Source: Solen grandis
Lineage: Eukaryota; Mollusca; Bivalvia; Adapedonta; Solenidae
Assembly (NCBI GenBank): GCA_021229015.1
Contig: CM037787.1
Location: 37,046,720 to 37,110,719 of the forward strand
DNA length: 64,000 nucleotides
Direction of reading: 5' to 3'
Shown here: positions 1 to 11,247 of the stretch, piece by piece
Position numbering within the stretch: position 1 is the first letter of the stretch
How the letters are laid out: each line of letters opens with the position of its first letter
Made by a program: the position numbers and the translations under genes
The notes under the pieces: generated by a model
The model's database searches: none
What the model was told of the DNA's origin: nothing
Seen by the model: the letters and a program-made list of their open reading frames with translations, nothing else

Positions 1-1245
1 AGTTCTGTGGCTGAAATAAGATTCGAACATAGGACCGAAAATTTCATTTTAGGATAAAAGAGCTTCAGGATGAGATAGAAAGTTGAAACTTACACAGTTT
101 GCAGTTCTGCAGAATTTCTACAAATATTTTGAGGCGTGACGTCATATGACGTCATGTGACGTCATAAGCATACTTCTTAATTTTCATTTTAGGGCAATGA
201 TTTCGACATGATGCCAGTTGTTCAGAATAATGAAAATTTCAGAGTTATGAAAGGAAAGTATGCGCTTTTGAACAAAAGCATCTTCAGCACCCTATGACGT
301 CATGTGACGTCACAGCTAAAAATAGTGAAAAAAGGTGTTCGCGCTCTACAGCCGTCATTTATGGTCGGATTTTCTTCAAATTTTCACAGATGGTACATTT
401 TGAAACTCAGGTGTGCATATCCTGTCAACTAACCGAAATTCCCAAAGACCGAAGTTCTGTGGCTGAAATAAGATTCGAACAAAGGACCGATAATTTCATT
501 TTAGGATTAAAGAGCTTCAGGATGAGATAGAAAGTTGAAACTTACACAGTTTACAGTTCTGCAGAATTTCTACATATATCTTGAGTCTTGACGTCATATG
601 ACGTCTTGTGACGTCATAAGCATACTTCTTAATTTTCATTTTTGGGCAATGATTTTGACATGATGCCAGTTGTTCAGAATAACGAAAATTTCAGAGCTAT
701 GACAGTAAAATATGCCCTTTTGAACAAAAGCATCTTTAGCACACTATGACGTCATGTGACGTCAGAGCTAAATATAGTGAAAAATGGTGTTCACGCTCTA
801 CAGCCGCTATTTATGGTCGGATTTTCTTCAAATTTTCACAGATGGTACATCTTGAAAGTTAGGTGTGCATATCCTGTCAGCTAATCGAAATTCCGAAAGA
901 CCGAAGTTCTGTGGCTGAAATAAGATTCGAACATAGGACCGAAAATTTCATTTTAGGATTAGAGAGCTTCAGGATGAGATAGAAAGTTGAAACTTAAACA
1001 GTTTGCAGTTCTGCAGAATTTCTACATATGTTTAGAGTTATGATATCATATGACGTCATGTGACGTCAAAGACTAATACTTAGTTCTTATCATTTGCACT
1101 AATTTCGGAATATAATGTCAATTGTTCAGCATGAACATGAAATACTACCAGAGGTGAGTCATTACATGAAACTTCTATCTCCTGCTTTTTGCATTAACAC
1201 AGCTTGCAGAAAGTCCTATCATTCGTTTTCACGAATGACATCTAG
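1..1245 (+). repeat. Family A element, 3' part: CRE-rich 452 bp tandem units and 3' terminus
   Basis: Tandem units repeat at about 452 bp (equivalent ATG positions 294 and 746). Each carries clusters of the palindrome TGACGTCA, usually as TGACGTCATATGACGTCA. From about 1080 the array passes into a unique tail. It ends with the inverted-repeat motif GCAGAAAGTCCT, an imperfect hairpin (1220-1237) and CTAG at 1242-1245. The same tail recurs at 9240-9425. Short open frames in each unit encode near-identical 78-residue peptides, but these follow the DNA repeat and show no coding signature. The left end lies outside the window. Confidence 0.85.
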
Positions 1246-1390
1246 TTATTATTATTATTATTATTATTATTCTTTTCTTCTTCCTAACTAAACGCTTATT
1301 TTTATATGTTGCAATAGTCCTAGGACGATGAAATTTTATGGCTTATTAGTCACGTGAGGAAATTTTGATTTCAATGATTTTCAGCACCCT
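1246..1390 (+). repeat. Leader between ATT microsatellite and array
   Basis: An (ATT)n microsatellite directly follows CTAG. A leader with CTTCTTCCTAACTAAACGC and a CACGTG-containing stretch comes next. The same leader occurs inverted at 3920-4060 and again at 6130-6240, so it belongs to family A. Confidence 0.75.
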
Positions 1391-3713
1391 ATGACGTCAT
1401 ATGACGTCACAGCTAAAAATAGTGAAAAATGGTGTTCGCGCTCTACAGCCGTCATTTATGGTCGGATTTTCTTCAAATTTTCACAGATGGTACATCATGA
1501 ATCAAAGGTGTGCATATCCTGTCAGCTAACCGAAATTCCGAAAGACCGAAGTTCTGTGGATGAAATAAGATTCGAACAAAGGACCGAAAATTTCATTTTA
1601 GGATTAAAGAGCTTCAGGATAAGATAGAAAGTTGAAACATACACAGTTTGCAGTTCTGCAGAATTTCTACATATATTTTGAGTCGTGACGTCATATGACG
1701 TCATGTGACGTCAAAAGCATACTTCTTAATTTTCATTTAAGGGCAATGATTTCGACATGATGCCAGTTGTTCAGAATAATGAAAATTTCAGAGTTATGAG
1801 AGTAAAGTATGCGCTTTTGAACAAAAGCATCTTCAGCACCCTATGACGTCACATGACGTCACAGCTAAAAATAGTGAAAAATGGTATTCGTGCTCTACAG
1901 CCGTCATTTATGGTCGGATTTTCTTCAAATTTTCACAGATGGTACATCATGAATCAAAGGTGTGCATATCCTGTCAGCTAACCGAAATTCCGAAAGACCG
2001 AAGTTCTGTGGCTGAAATAAGATTCGAACATAGGACCGAAAATTTCATTTAAGGATTAAAGAGCTTCAGGATGAGATAGAAAGTTGAAACTTACACAGTT
2101 TGCAGTTCTGCAGAATTTCTACATATATTTTGAGTCGTGACGTCATAGGACGTCATGTGACGTCATAGGCATACTTCTTAATTTTCATTTTAGGGCAATG
2201 ATTTCGACATGATGCAAGTTGTTCAGAATAATGAAAATTTCAGAGTTATGAGAGTAAAGTATGCGCTTTTGAACAAAAGCATCTTCAGCACCCTATGACG
2301 TCACATGACGTCACAGCTAAAAATAATGAAAAATGGTGTTCGCGCTCTACAGCCGTCATTTATGGTCGGATTTTCTTCAAATTTTCACAGATGGTACATC
2401 TTGAATCAAAGGTATGCATATCCTGTCAGCTAACCGAAATTCCGAAAGACCGAAGTTCTGTGGCTGAAATAAGATTCGAACAAAGGACCGAAAATTTTAT
2501 TTTAGGATTAAAGAGCTTCAGGATGAGATAGAAAGTTGAAACTTACACAGTTTGCAGTTCTGCAGAATTTCTACATGTATTTTGAGTCGTGACGTCATAG
2601 GACGTCATGTGACGTCATAGGCATACTTCTTAATTTTCATTTTAGGGCAATGATTTCGACATGATGCCAGTTTTTCAGAATAATAAAAATTTCAGAGTTA
2701 TGACAGTAAACTATGCGCTTTTGAACAAAAGCATCTTCAGCACCTATGACGTCACATGTGACGTCACAGCTAAAAATAGTGAAAAATGGTGTTCGCGCTC
2801 TACAGCCGTCATTTATGGTCGGATTTTCTTTAAATTTTCACAGATGGTACATCTTGAAACTAAGGTGTGCATATCCTGTCAGCTAACCGAACCTGTGAAA
2901 GACCGAAGTTCTGTGGCTGAAATAAGATTCGAGCATAGGACCGAAAATTTCATTTTAGGATTAAAGAGCTTCAGAATGAGATAAAAAGTTGAAACTTACA
3001 CAGTTTGCAGTTCTTCAGAATTACTACATATATTTTGAGTCTTGACGTCATATGACGACATGTGACGTCATAAACATTCTTCTTAATTTTCATTTTAGGG
3101 CAATGATTTCGACATGATGCCAGTTTTTCAGAATAATGAAAATTTCAGAGATATGACAGTAAACTATGCGCTTTTGAACAAAAGCATCTTCAGCACCTAT
3201 GACGTCACATGTGACGTCACAGCTAAAAATAGTGAAAAATGGTGTTCGCGCTCTACAGCCGTCATTTATGGTCGGATTTTCTTTAAATTTTCACAGATGG
3301 TACATCTTGAAACTAAGGTGTGCATATCCTGTCAGCTAACCGAAACTCCGAAAGACCGAAGTTTTATGGCAGAAATAAGATTCGAGCATAGGACCGAAAA
3401 TTTCATTTTAGGATTAAAGAGCTTCAGAATGAGATAAAAAGTTGAAACTTACACAGTTTGCAGTACTTCAGAATTACTACATATATTTTGAGTCTTGACG
3501 TCATATGACGTCATGTGACGTCATAAACATTCTTCTTAATTTTCATTTTAGGGCAATGATTTCGACATGATGCCAGTTTTTCAGAATAATGAAAATTTCA
3601 GAGTTATGACAGTAAACTATGCGCTTTTGAACAAAAGCATCTTGAGCACCTATGACGTCACATGTGACGTCACAGCTAAAAATAGTGAAAAATGGTGTTC
3701 GCGCTCTACACTA
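1391..3713 (+). repeat. CRE-rich tandem array, about five 452-453 bp units
   Basis: Unit starts judged from the same ATG lie at 1391, 1843, 2295, 2746, 3199 and 3652, giving periods of 451-453 bp. The last unit breaks off at 3713, where sequence jumps to an inverted unit. Each unit has two TGACGTCA clusters, one near its start and one about 300 bp later. Units from 2661 on share extra variants, such as CACATGTGACGTCA, which suggests local amplification. Confidence 0.9.
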
Positions 3714-4064
3714 AAATGAAATTTTCGGTCCTATGTTCGAATCTTATTTCAGCCACAGAACTTCGGTCTTTCGGAATTTCGGTTAGCTGACAGGATATGC
3801 ACACCTTTGATTCAAGATGTACCATCTGTAAAAATTTGAAGAAAATCCGACCATAAATGACGGCTGTAGAGCGCGAACACCATTTTTCACTATTTTTAGC
3901 TGTGACGTCATGTGACGTCATAGGGTGCTGAAAATCATTGAAATCAAAATTTCCTCACGTGACTAATAAGCCATAAAAATTTCATCGTCCTAGGACTATT
4001 GCAACATATAAAAATAAGCGTTTAGTTAGGAAGAAGAAAAGAATAATAATAATAATAATAATAA
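3714..4064 (-). repeat. Inverted partial unit and leader
   Basis: This is the reverse complement of the first ~210 bp of the unit (compare 1391-1600) followed by the leader of 1246-1390, including the microsatellite. Together with 1246-1390 it makes the 1246-4064 block an inverted-ended structure. The switch at 3713/3714 is abrupt and probably marks a rearrangement breakpoint. Confidence 0.85.
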
Positions 4065-4853
4065 CTAGATGTCATTCGTTTAAACGAATGATAGGACTTT
4101 CTGCAACATCTGCTTTATATAGTATATTTAGAAGATAACATAATAGATAATCTGTCCAAATTGCAACTTTCTATCTCCTCTATTTCTATATAAAATAGCA
4201 CAAATAGAACACATTCTGTGAATTTTAATAAAAGTCCGCCCATATCTTGCACATGTAGTTTACATACAAAATTTATACTACGTCATATGACATGAAAGAA
4301 AAATGAAACAGTGTTCAAATGTAAGTTTCTAACTTTCATCACACATAGAATTTCATCACTCCAGCTCAGTTGTAACCTTGTTTAATTTTAGCCTCATTAG
4401 GAAGAAGTATTGAATATTTGTATAGTGCTATATCCTTTCGACACCTGTAACGTAGTTAATCGTATTTAGCGATTTTGGCGTGTTTGGGCTTCCGTAGTTT
4501 TGCCATAAATTCCTGGAATTTCGAACTATGGTGAAAACAGCATATTATCAGCAAAATTAGCTTCATTTCATTTAGTTTTTTTGCTTATAACTTTGTATTG
4601 CGTAAACCAATTTTAATAAACTAAATATCTTTGGAAACGTCAATTATTCAGCTATAATTCGTATTCATACATATATTTACAAAAATCGATATTTATTGAG
4701 ATATGGCTACATATATGCAGTAGGGGTGAAATCAAAATTTCCTCACGTGCCTAATAACCCATAAAAATTTCATCGTCCTAGGACTATTGCAACATATTAA
4801 AATAAGCGTTTAGTTAGGAAGAAGAAAAGAATAATAAAAATGAACAACTGACG
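4065..4853 (-). repeat. Left arm of a large inverted duplication (family A-like)
   Basis: It begins with CTAG (4065-4068) and the perfect 18 bp palindrome CATTCGTTTAAACGAATG (4073-4090), the 3' terminus of family A on the minus strand. The remainder is the reverse complement of 6985-7452 plus about 6130-6432. Relative to the right arm it lacks about 550 bp at 4545. Confidence 0.85.
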
Positions 4854-6120
4854 TCACGTGACGTCATATGACGTTTATTTTCACAAAATGTTTAAGACTC
4901 TCAGAGACCTATATACTGACTAAATATCTCTTTTCTATCTCAAATAGGACAGATTTTATAAGCATTTAAAAATTTACGACCTTGGTTCGAATCTTGAATT
5001 CGCTATAGAACCTTGGACTTTTCGAATTTTGAAAAACGGACACCGGTATACACAATAAGAACGTAATATACACATTCTGTGAAAATTTGATGAAAATCGG
5101 TTCATAAACAATGGCTCTGGACCGCGTACAAACTTTTGTTGCATATTTCAAGTGTGACGTCATATGACGTCATAGGCATATGAAAATCATAGAAATCAAA
5201 CTTTCAGCGATTGAAGCATGTGTCATTAAATTTTCATTGCCCTTCGACAATTTCAACATATAGAAATACTCTTGTTAATACTAGAAATACATAGTTATGA
5301 AAGGAAAGTATGCGCTTTTGAACAAAAGCATCTTCAGCACCCTATGACGTCATGTGACGTCACAGCTAAAAATAGTGAAAAAAGGTGTTCGCGCTCTACA
5401 GCCGTCATTTATGGTCGGATTTTCTTCAAATTTTCACAGATGGTACATCTTGAATCAAAGGTGTGCATATCCTGTCAGCTAACCGAAATTCCGAAAGACC
5501 GAAGTTCTGTGGCTGAAATAAGATTCGAACATAGGACCGAAAATTTCATTTTAGGATAAAAGAGCTTCAGGATGAGATGGAAAGTTGAAACTTACACAGT
5601 TTGCAGTTCTGCAGAATTTCTACAAAAATTTTGAGTCGTGACGTCATATGAAGTCATGTGACGTCATAAGCATACTTCTTAATTTTCATTTTTGGGCAAT
5701 GATTTCGACATGATGCCAGTTGTTCAGAATAATGAAAATTTCAGAGTTATGAAAGCAAAGTATGCGCTTTTGAACAAAAGCATCTTCAGCACCCTATGAC
5801 GTCACATGACGTCACAGCAAAAATAGTGAAAAATGGTGTTTACGCTCTACAGCCGTCATTTATGGTCGGATTTTCTTCAAATTTTCACAGATGGTACATC
5901 TTGAATCAAAGGTGTGCATATCCTGTCAGCTAACCGAAATTCCGAAAGACCGAAGTTCTGTGGCTGAAATAAGATTCGAACATAGGACCGAAAATTTCAT
6001 TTTAGGATTAAAGAGCTTCAGGATGAGATAGAAAGTAGAAACTTACACAGTTTGCAGTTCTGCAGAATTTCTACAAATATTTTGAGTCGTGACGTCATAT
6101 GACGTCACGTGACGTCATTT
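4854..6120. repeat. Centre of the inverted duplication: diverged and standard CRE units
   Basis: 4966-5163 is a diverged unit on the minus strand, related to 9595-9792. 5272-6116 holds two standard plus-strand units with TGACGTCA clusters. The region joins the two arms at 4853 and 6121. Confidence 0.75.
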
Positions 6121-6648
6121 GTTTCTTACTATTATTCTTTTCTTCTTCCTAACTAAACGCTTATTTTAATATGTTGCAATAGTCCTAGGACGATGAAATT
6201 TTTATGGCTTATTAGGCACGTGAGGAAATTTTGATTTCACCCCTACTGCATATATGTAGCCATATCTCAATAAATATCGATTTTTGTAAATATATGTATG
6301 AATAAGAATTATAGCTGAATAATTGACGTTTCCAAAGATATTTAGTTTATTAAAATTGGTTTACGCAATACCAATTTATAAGCGAAAAAACTAAACGAAA
6401 TGAAGCTAATTTTGCTGATAATATGCTGTTTTCTTGAGGTTTAACAGTCAATATCTCAGAAACGACTGAAGATAAGTTTATTTAAAATGTAGCATGTTTT
6501 AAGAGCTTTCTAACGGTACCAAGTTTATTGAAATTGGACTTCATATAAGAAAGTTACATGGAAAATAAGATATTTCATAATCATGCATCATAAAAATATG
6601 GAAAAGGTCACGCGCAGGGGTCACCAGGCTTAAATACTTGCGCAACGA

Positions 6649-6692
<44 letters not shown>

Positions 6693-7452
6693 AATTGCAA
6701 TTAATGGGCTATATCTTGATTTTGTTCTTTTTTTGTTGTTGTTGTTGTTGTTGTTTTTTGTCGAATGTTGACTGTTTCCAAAATAAGCATTGAAGTTAAT
6801 ACATGTACAACGGCACAAGACAAAAATCCGTATTTGCAACACTATGTAGCTAGCGAGCAGTTTGCAAGCCTTGAAAAATTCACACGTAGCCCCACATTTT
6901 AGACCATCTAAAAACTGCATTGTTATGCTAACGATATTCATATTGCATCAGTTTGTAGGCTGGGATGTTACCTTTCAAAATATCACCATAGTTCGAAATT
7001 CCAGGAATTTATGGCAAAACTACGGAAGCCCAAACACGCCAAAATCGCTAAATACGATTAACTACGTTACAGGTGTCGAAAGGATATAGCACTATACAAA
7101 TATTCAATACTTCTTCCTAATGAGGCTAAAATTAAACAAGGTTACAACTGAGCTGGAGTGATGAAATTCTATGTGTGATGAAAGTTAGAAACTTACATTT
7201 GAACACTGTTTCATTTTTCTTTCATGTCATATGACATAGTATAAATGTTGTATGTAAACTACATGTGCAAGATATGGGCGGACTTTTATTAAAATTCACA
7301 GAATGTGTTCTATTTGTGCTATTTTATATAGAAATAGAGGAGATAGAAAGTTGCAATTTGGACAGATTATCTATTATGTCATCTTCTATATATACTATAT
7401 AAAGCAGATGTTGCAGAAAGTCCTATCATTCGTTTAAACGAATGACATCTAG
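6121..7452 (+). repeat. Right arm of the inverted duplication, with A38 tract
   Basis: 6130-6432 and 6985-7452 match the left arm in reverse. 6433-6984 is absent from the left arm; it contains a 38-base A run (6652-6689) and a (GTT)n tract (6731-6753). Its first part resembles 40755-40915, so it is probably ancestral and deleted from the left arm, with only the A-run portion possibly inserted. The arm ends in the hairpin 7427-7444 and CTAG 7449-7452. Confidence 0.8.
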
Positions 7453-7460
7453 TTATTATT

Positions 7461-9425
7461 AGGACTTTCTGCCTACAGGCAGAAAGTCATATTGGGTTTG
7501 TACTGTTTTTTATTATTCTTCTTCTTCTTCTTATTCTTTTTTTCTTCCTCTTATATTTGTGTTAATTTCGAGGTGTTGCCATTGACTCAGAATAATGAAA
7601 ATTTTATGGCGTATATTTCAAACCATGAGCTTTCGGATGCAATGAATTGTATATTCATATGACGTCATATAACGTCAGACTTGACGTCACGTGAAAAAGT
7701 TTGTACGCGGTCTACAGCCATTATTTCTGGACCGATTTTCATCAAAATTTCACAGAATGTGTATGTTAGGCTCTAGTTGTGCATCCCGGTGACCGTTTTT
7801 TAGGATAAAAGAGCTTCAGGATGAGATAGAAAGTTGAAACTTACACAGTTTGCAGTTCTGCAGAATTTCTACAAATATTTTGAGTTGCGACGTCATATGA
7901 CGTCATGTGACGTCATAAGCATACTTCTTAATTTTCATATTAGGGCAATGATTTCGACATGATGCCAGTTGTTCAGAATAATGAAAATTTCAGAGTTATG
8001 AGAGTAAAGTATGCGCTTTTGAACAAAAGCATCTTCAGCACCCTATGACGTCATGTGACGTCACAGCTAAAAATAGTGAAAAATGGTGTTCGCGCTCTAC
8101 AGCCGTCATTTATGGTCGGATTTTCTTCAAATTTTCACAGATGGTACATCTTGAATCAAAGGTGTGCATATCCTGTCAGCTAACCGAAATTCCGAAAGAC
8201 CGAAGTTCTGTTGCTGAAATAAGATTCGAACATAGGACCGAAAATTTCATTTTAGGATTAAAGAGCTTCAGGATGAGATAGAAAGTTGAAACTTACACAG
8301 TTTGCAGTTCTGCAGCATTTCTACAAATATTTTGAATCGTGACGTCATTTGACGTCATAAGCATACCACTTAATTTTCATTTTAGGGCAATGATTTCGAC
8401 ATGATGCCAGTTGTTCAGAATAATGAAAATTTCAGAGTTATGAGAGTAAAGTATGCGCTTTTGAACAAAAGCATCTTCAGCACCCTATGACGTCATGTGA
8501 CGTCAGAGCTAAAAATATTGAAAAATACATCCGCCATTTATGGTCGGATTTTCTTCAAATTTTCACAGATGGTACACCTTGAAAGTAAGGTGTACATATC
8601 CTGCTAGCTTACCGAAATTCCGAAAAACCGAAGTTCTGTGGCTGAAGTAATATTCGAACATAGGACCAAAAATTTCATTTTAGTATTGAAGAGCTTCAGG
8701 ATGAGATAGAAAGTTGAAACTTACACAGTTTGCAGTTCTGCAGCATTTCTACAAATATTTTGAATCGTGGCGTCAGAGGACGTCATAAGCATACCACTTA
8801 TTTTTAATTTGGGGCAATGATTTCGACATTATGCCAGTTGTTCAGAATAATGAAAATTTCAGAGTTATTGCAGTAAAGTATGCGCTTTTGAGCAACAGCA
8901 TTTTCAGCACCTATGACGTCACGTGACGTCAGAGCTAAAAATAGTGAAAAATGGTGTTCGCGCTCTACAACCGCCATTTATGATCAGATTTTCTTCAAAT
9001 TTCTACAGATGGTACATCTTGAAACTAAGGTGTGAATATTTTGTCAGCTAACCTTAATTCCAAAAATCCGAAGTATTGCGGCTGAAGTGAGATTCGAACA
9101 TAGGACCAAAAATTTCATTTTAGGGTTAAAGAACTTCGGGATGAGATAGAAAGTTGAAACTTACACAGTTTGCAGTTCTGCATAATTTTTTCAGATATTT
9201 TGAGTTGTGACGTCATATGACGTCATAAGCATACTACTACTACTGCTACTTATTTTTTTCTTCGTAACTAAACGCTTATTTTTCGCGGAATATAATGTGA
9301 ATTGTTCAGCATGAACATGAAATACTACCAGAGGTGAGTCATTACATGAAACTTCTATCTCCTGCTTTTTGCATTAACACCTGTTGCAGAAAGTCCTATC
9401 ATTCGTTTAGACGAATGACATCTAG
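7461..9425 (+). mobile_element. Complete family A Helitron-like non-autonomous element
   Basis: The 5' end is a hairpin with a 12 bp stem (7463-7474 with 7477-7488). AGGACTTTCTGC at 7461-7472 is inverted as GCAGAAAGTCCT at 9386-9397. A 3' hairpin follows at 9400-9417 and the element ends in CTAG (9422-9425). The interior holds about three CRE-rich units of 426-452 bp (8045, 8487, 8913) and no plausible protein. The ends plus tandem core fit Helitron-like or Helentron-associated elements such as the bivalve 'pearl' type; that class assignment is inference. It lies head-to-tail between other copies, separated by only 5-8 bases. Confidence 0.75.
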
Positions 9426-9430
9426 TTATT

Positions 9431-10205
9431 AGGACTTTCTGCCTAAAGCAGAAAGTCCTATTGGGTTTGTACTGTTTATTCTTCTTCTTCTTATTATTAT
9501 TATATTTTTTCTGTGTGAAATATCTGTTTTTTTGACTTATTAGTCACGTGAGGAAATTTTGATTTCTATGATTTTCATATGCCTATGACGTCATATGACG
9601 TCACAGTTGAAATATGCTACAAAAGTTTGTACGCGGTCTACAGCCATTGTTTGTGAACCGATTTTCATCAAATGTTCACAGATTGTGTATATTAAGTTCA
9701 TGTTGTGCATCCCGGTGTCCCTTTTTCAAAATTCGAAAAGTCCATGGTTCTATAGCGAATCCAAGATTCGAACCAAGGTCATAAATTTTTAAATGCTTAT
9801 AAAATCTGTCCTATTTAAGATAGAAAGTTGATATTTAATCAGTATATAGGTCTCTAGAAGTTTTAAACATTTTTTGAAAATAAATGTCATATGACGTCAC
9901 GTGACGTCATTATATGATAATGTATTTCTAATATTAACAAGAATATTTCTATATGTTGCAATTGTCGAAGGGCAATGAAAATTTAATGAAACATGCATCA
10001 AACGCTGAAATTTTGATTTCTATGATTTTCATATGCCTATGACGTCATATGACGTCACACTTGAAATATGCAACAAAAGTTTGTACGCGGTCTGCAGCCA
10101 TTGTTTATGAACCGATTTTCATCAAATTTTCACAGAATGTGTATATTAAGTTCTAGTTGTGCATCTCGGTGTCCGTTTTTCAAAATTCGAAAAGTCCATG
10201 GTTCT
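9431..10205 (+). mobile_element. Family A element, 5' part, truncated by the gap
   Basis: It starts with the perfect hairpin AGGACTTTCTGC / GCAGAAAGTCCT (9431-9442, 9448-9459), five bases after the previous element's CTAG. Two diverged CRE units follow (9595, 10068). The sequence then runs into the N gap. Confidence 0.75.
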
Positions 10206-10305
10206 NNNNNNNNNNNNNNNNNNNNNNNNNNNNNNNNNNNNNNNNNNNNNNNNNNNNNNNNNNNNNNNNNNNNNNNNNNNNNNNNNNNNNNNNNNNNNNN
10301 NNNNN
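10206..10305. other. Assembly gap, 100 N
   Basis: This is exactly 100 N, the conventional length for a scaffold join of unknown size. Repeat lies on the left and likely exon on the right. Reading frames that cross it are not real evidence of continuity. Confidence 0.98.
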
Positions 10306-10580
10306 GCGGGGTTCCCGAGATAAGGAAAGGAAAACATCAGTGTCTTAATAACCCAAAGTTCCACGGCTGTAACCCTCAACAGTCCCAACAAACGTTTACC
10401 CAGAGCTGTACTGGTGTTACTTCCTTGGGGGATTTAACAGTTTTTCCCGACTGCGACCAGAACATGGCTTATATACAAGACCATATGATCTATAAAACAC
10501 CGCCTTCTGCTTATACTGCCCCTAGCGGATTCCCGAAAATTCTCGATCTGATTACGGAATGTAACGAGTCACTATGGTAG
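10306..10580 (+). CDS. Probable terminal exon of an unrecognised gene (partial)
   Basis: An open frame enters from the gap and ends at TAG 10578-10580, giving about 90 residues from GVPEIRKGKH to the C-terminal ITECNESLW. It contains five cysteines and Gln/Pro/Thr-rich stretches. Base composition is visibly richer in G and C than the surrounding DNA, with mixed third positions, which is typical of coding sequence here. A canonical AATAAA lies about 90 bases after the stop. I do not recognise the family. The first exonic base and any splice acceptor are hidden in the gap. It is probably the last exon of a gene whose earlier exons lie to the left or in missing sequence. A processed copy is the main alternative. 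Confidence 0.5.
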
Positions 10581-10673
10581 CTGGCAGCTTTCCAGTCAAT
10601 CAGAAATGAAGATGTAAAACAGCCTACTTGTTATTTATAGATACAATGATAGATAAAATCTCTTTAAAATAAA
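10581..10673 (+). other. Probable 3' UTR with polyadenylation signal
   Basis: A short AT-rich stretch follows the stop codon, with AATAAA at 10668-10673. It fits the 3' end of the exon at 10306-10580. Confidence 0.4.
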
Positions 10674-11247
10674 TACGTACGCGAAGATACACAAAAAGTT
10701 CATCTTATTTGACGAAATTGAAAGTTGCAAGGGACGTAACTGTAACTAATTCATTTATATGATCAAAGTACCGAAAGTACGAGGTGTCCTGGCTATTTTT
10801 GTCACATTATGTTGATGATTTTGCTGCAGGTATTATGAAGTAATTTTCTTTTCTTTTAAAATCATTTACTTAAACTTTGCCGCAGGAATTATGAAGTAAT
10901 TTTCTTTTTTAAATATTAATTCTTTACAAGTACTTCTTGAATGCACTTATAATAAAATATATATTATTGGAAAAGTGCATCAGTTACGGATATTATCAAA
11001 TTTTCTTTGTTCATCGTTGTTATTTCACTTTTTTTTAGGTTTATTTGTTTCTCTTCGTTATCTCTCCAGCTCAGTTGTATTTTGCATATACTAATTCCAA
11101 AGAGGCACTCAGATAGAAAAGATGGACTGCATGGATGGACAATGGAATCATTATCTTATAAGAGCCATTCAGTAAAGGGGTTCAAGAAAGGTACAATTTC
11201 TGTTTCCCAGATAAAAGAAGTAAAGTTGATGTGTTATGTGATAAATA
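10674..11247. other. No recognised feature; unique-looking AT-rich DNA
   Basis: Two short near-repeats occur (GCAGGTATTATGAAGTAATTTTC at about 10825 and a close copy at 10880). The stretch may include the 5' leader of the downstream LINE, but no ORF1 was recognised. Confidence 0.4.

Noticed and set aside
294..3437. Repeated 78-107 residue open frames (MTSxDVTAKNSEKW type)
   Set aside because: They recur only because the 452 bp DNA unit recurs. The frame begins inside the TGACGTCA palindrome, truncates at random in some units, and has no splice or translation context.
1..10205. CRISPR-like array
   Set aside because: Units are ~452 bp with no short direct repeat/spacer alternation, and the context is eukaryotic.
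10068..10580. A 170-residue protein spanning the gap
   Set aside because: The frame passes through 100 N; the left part is family A repeat and only the part after the gap looks coding.
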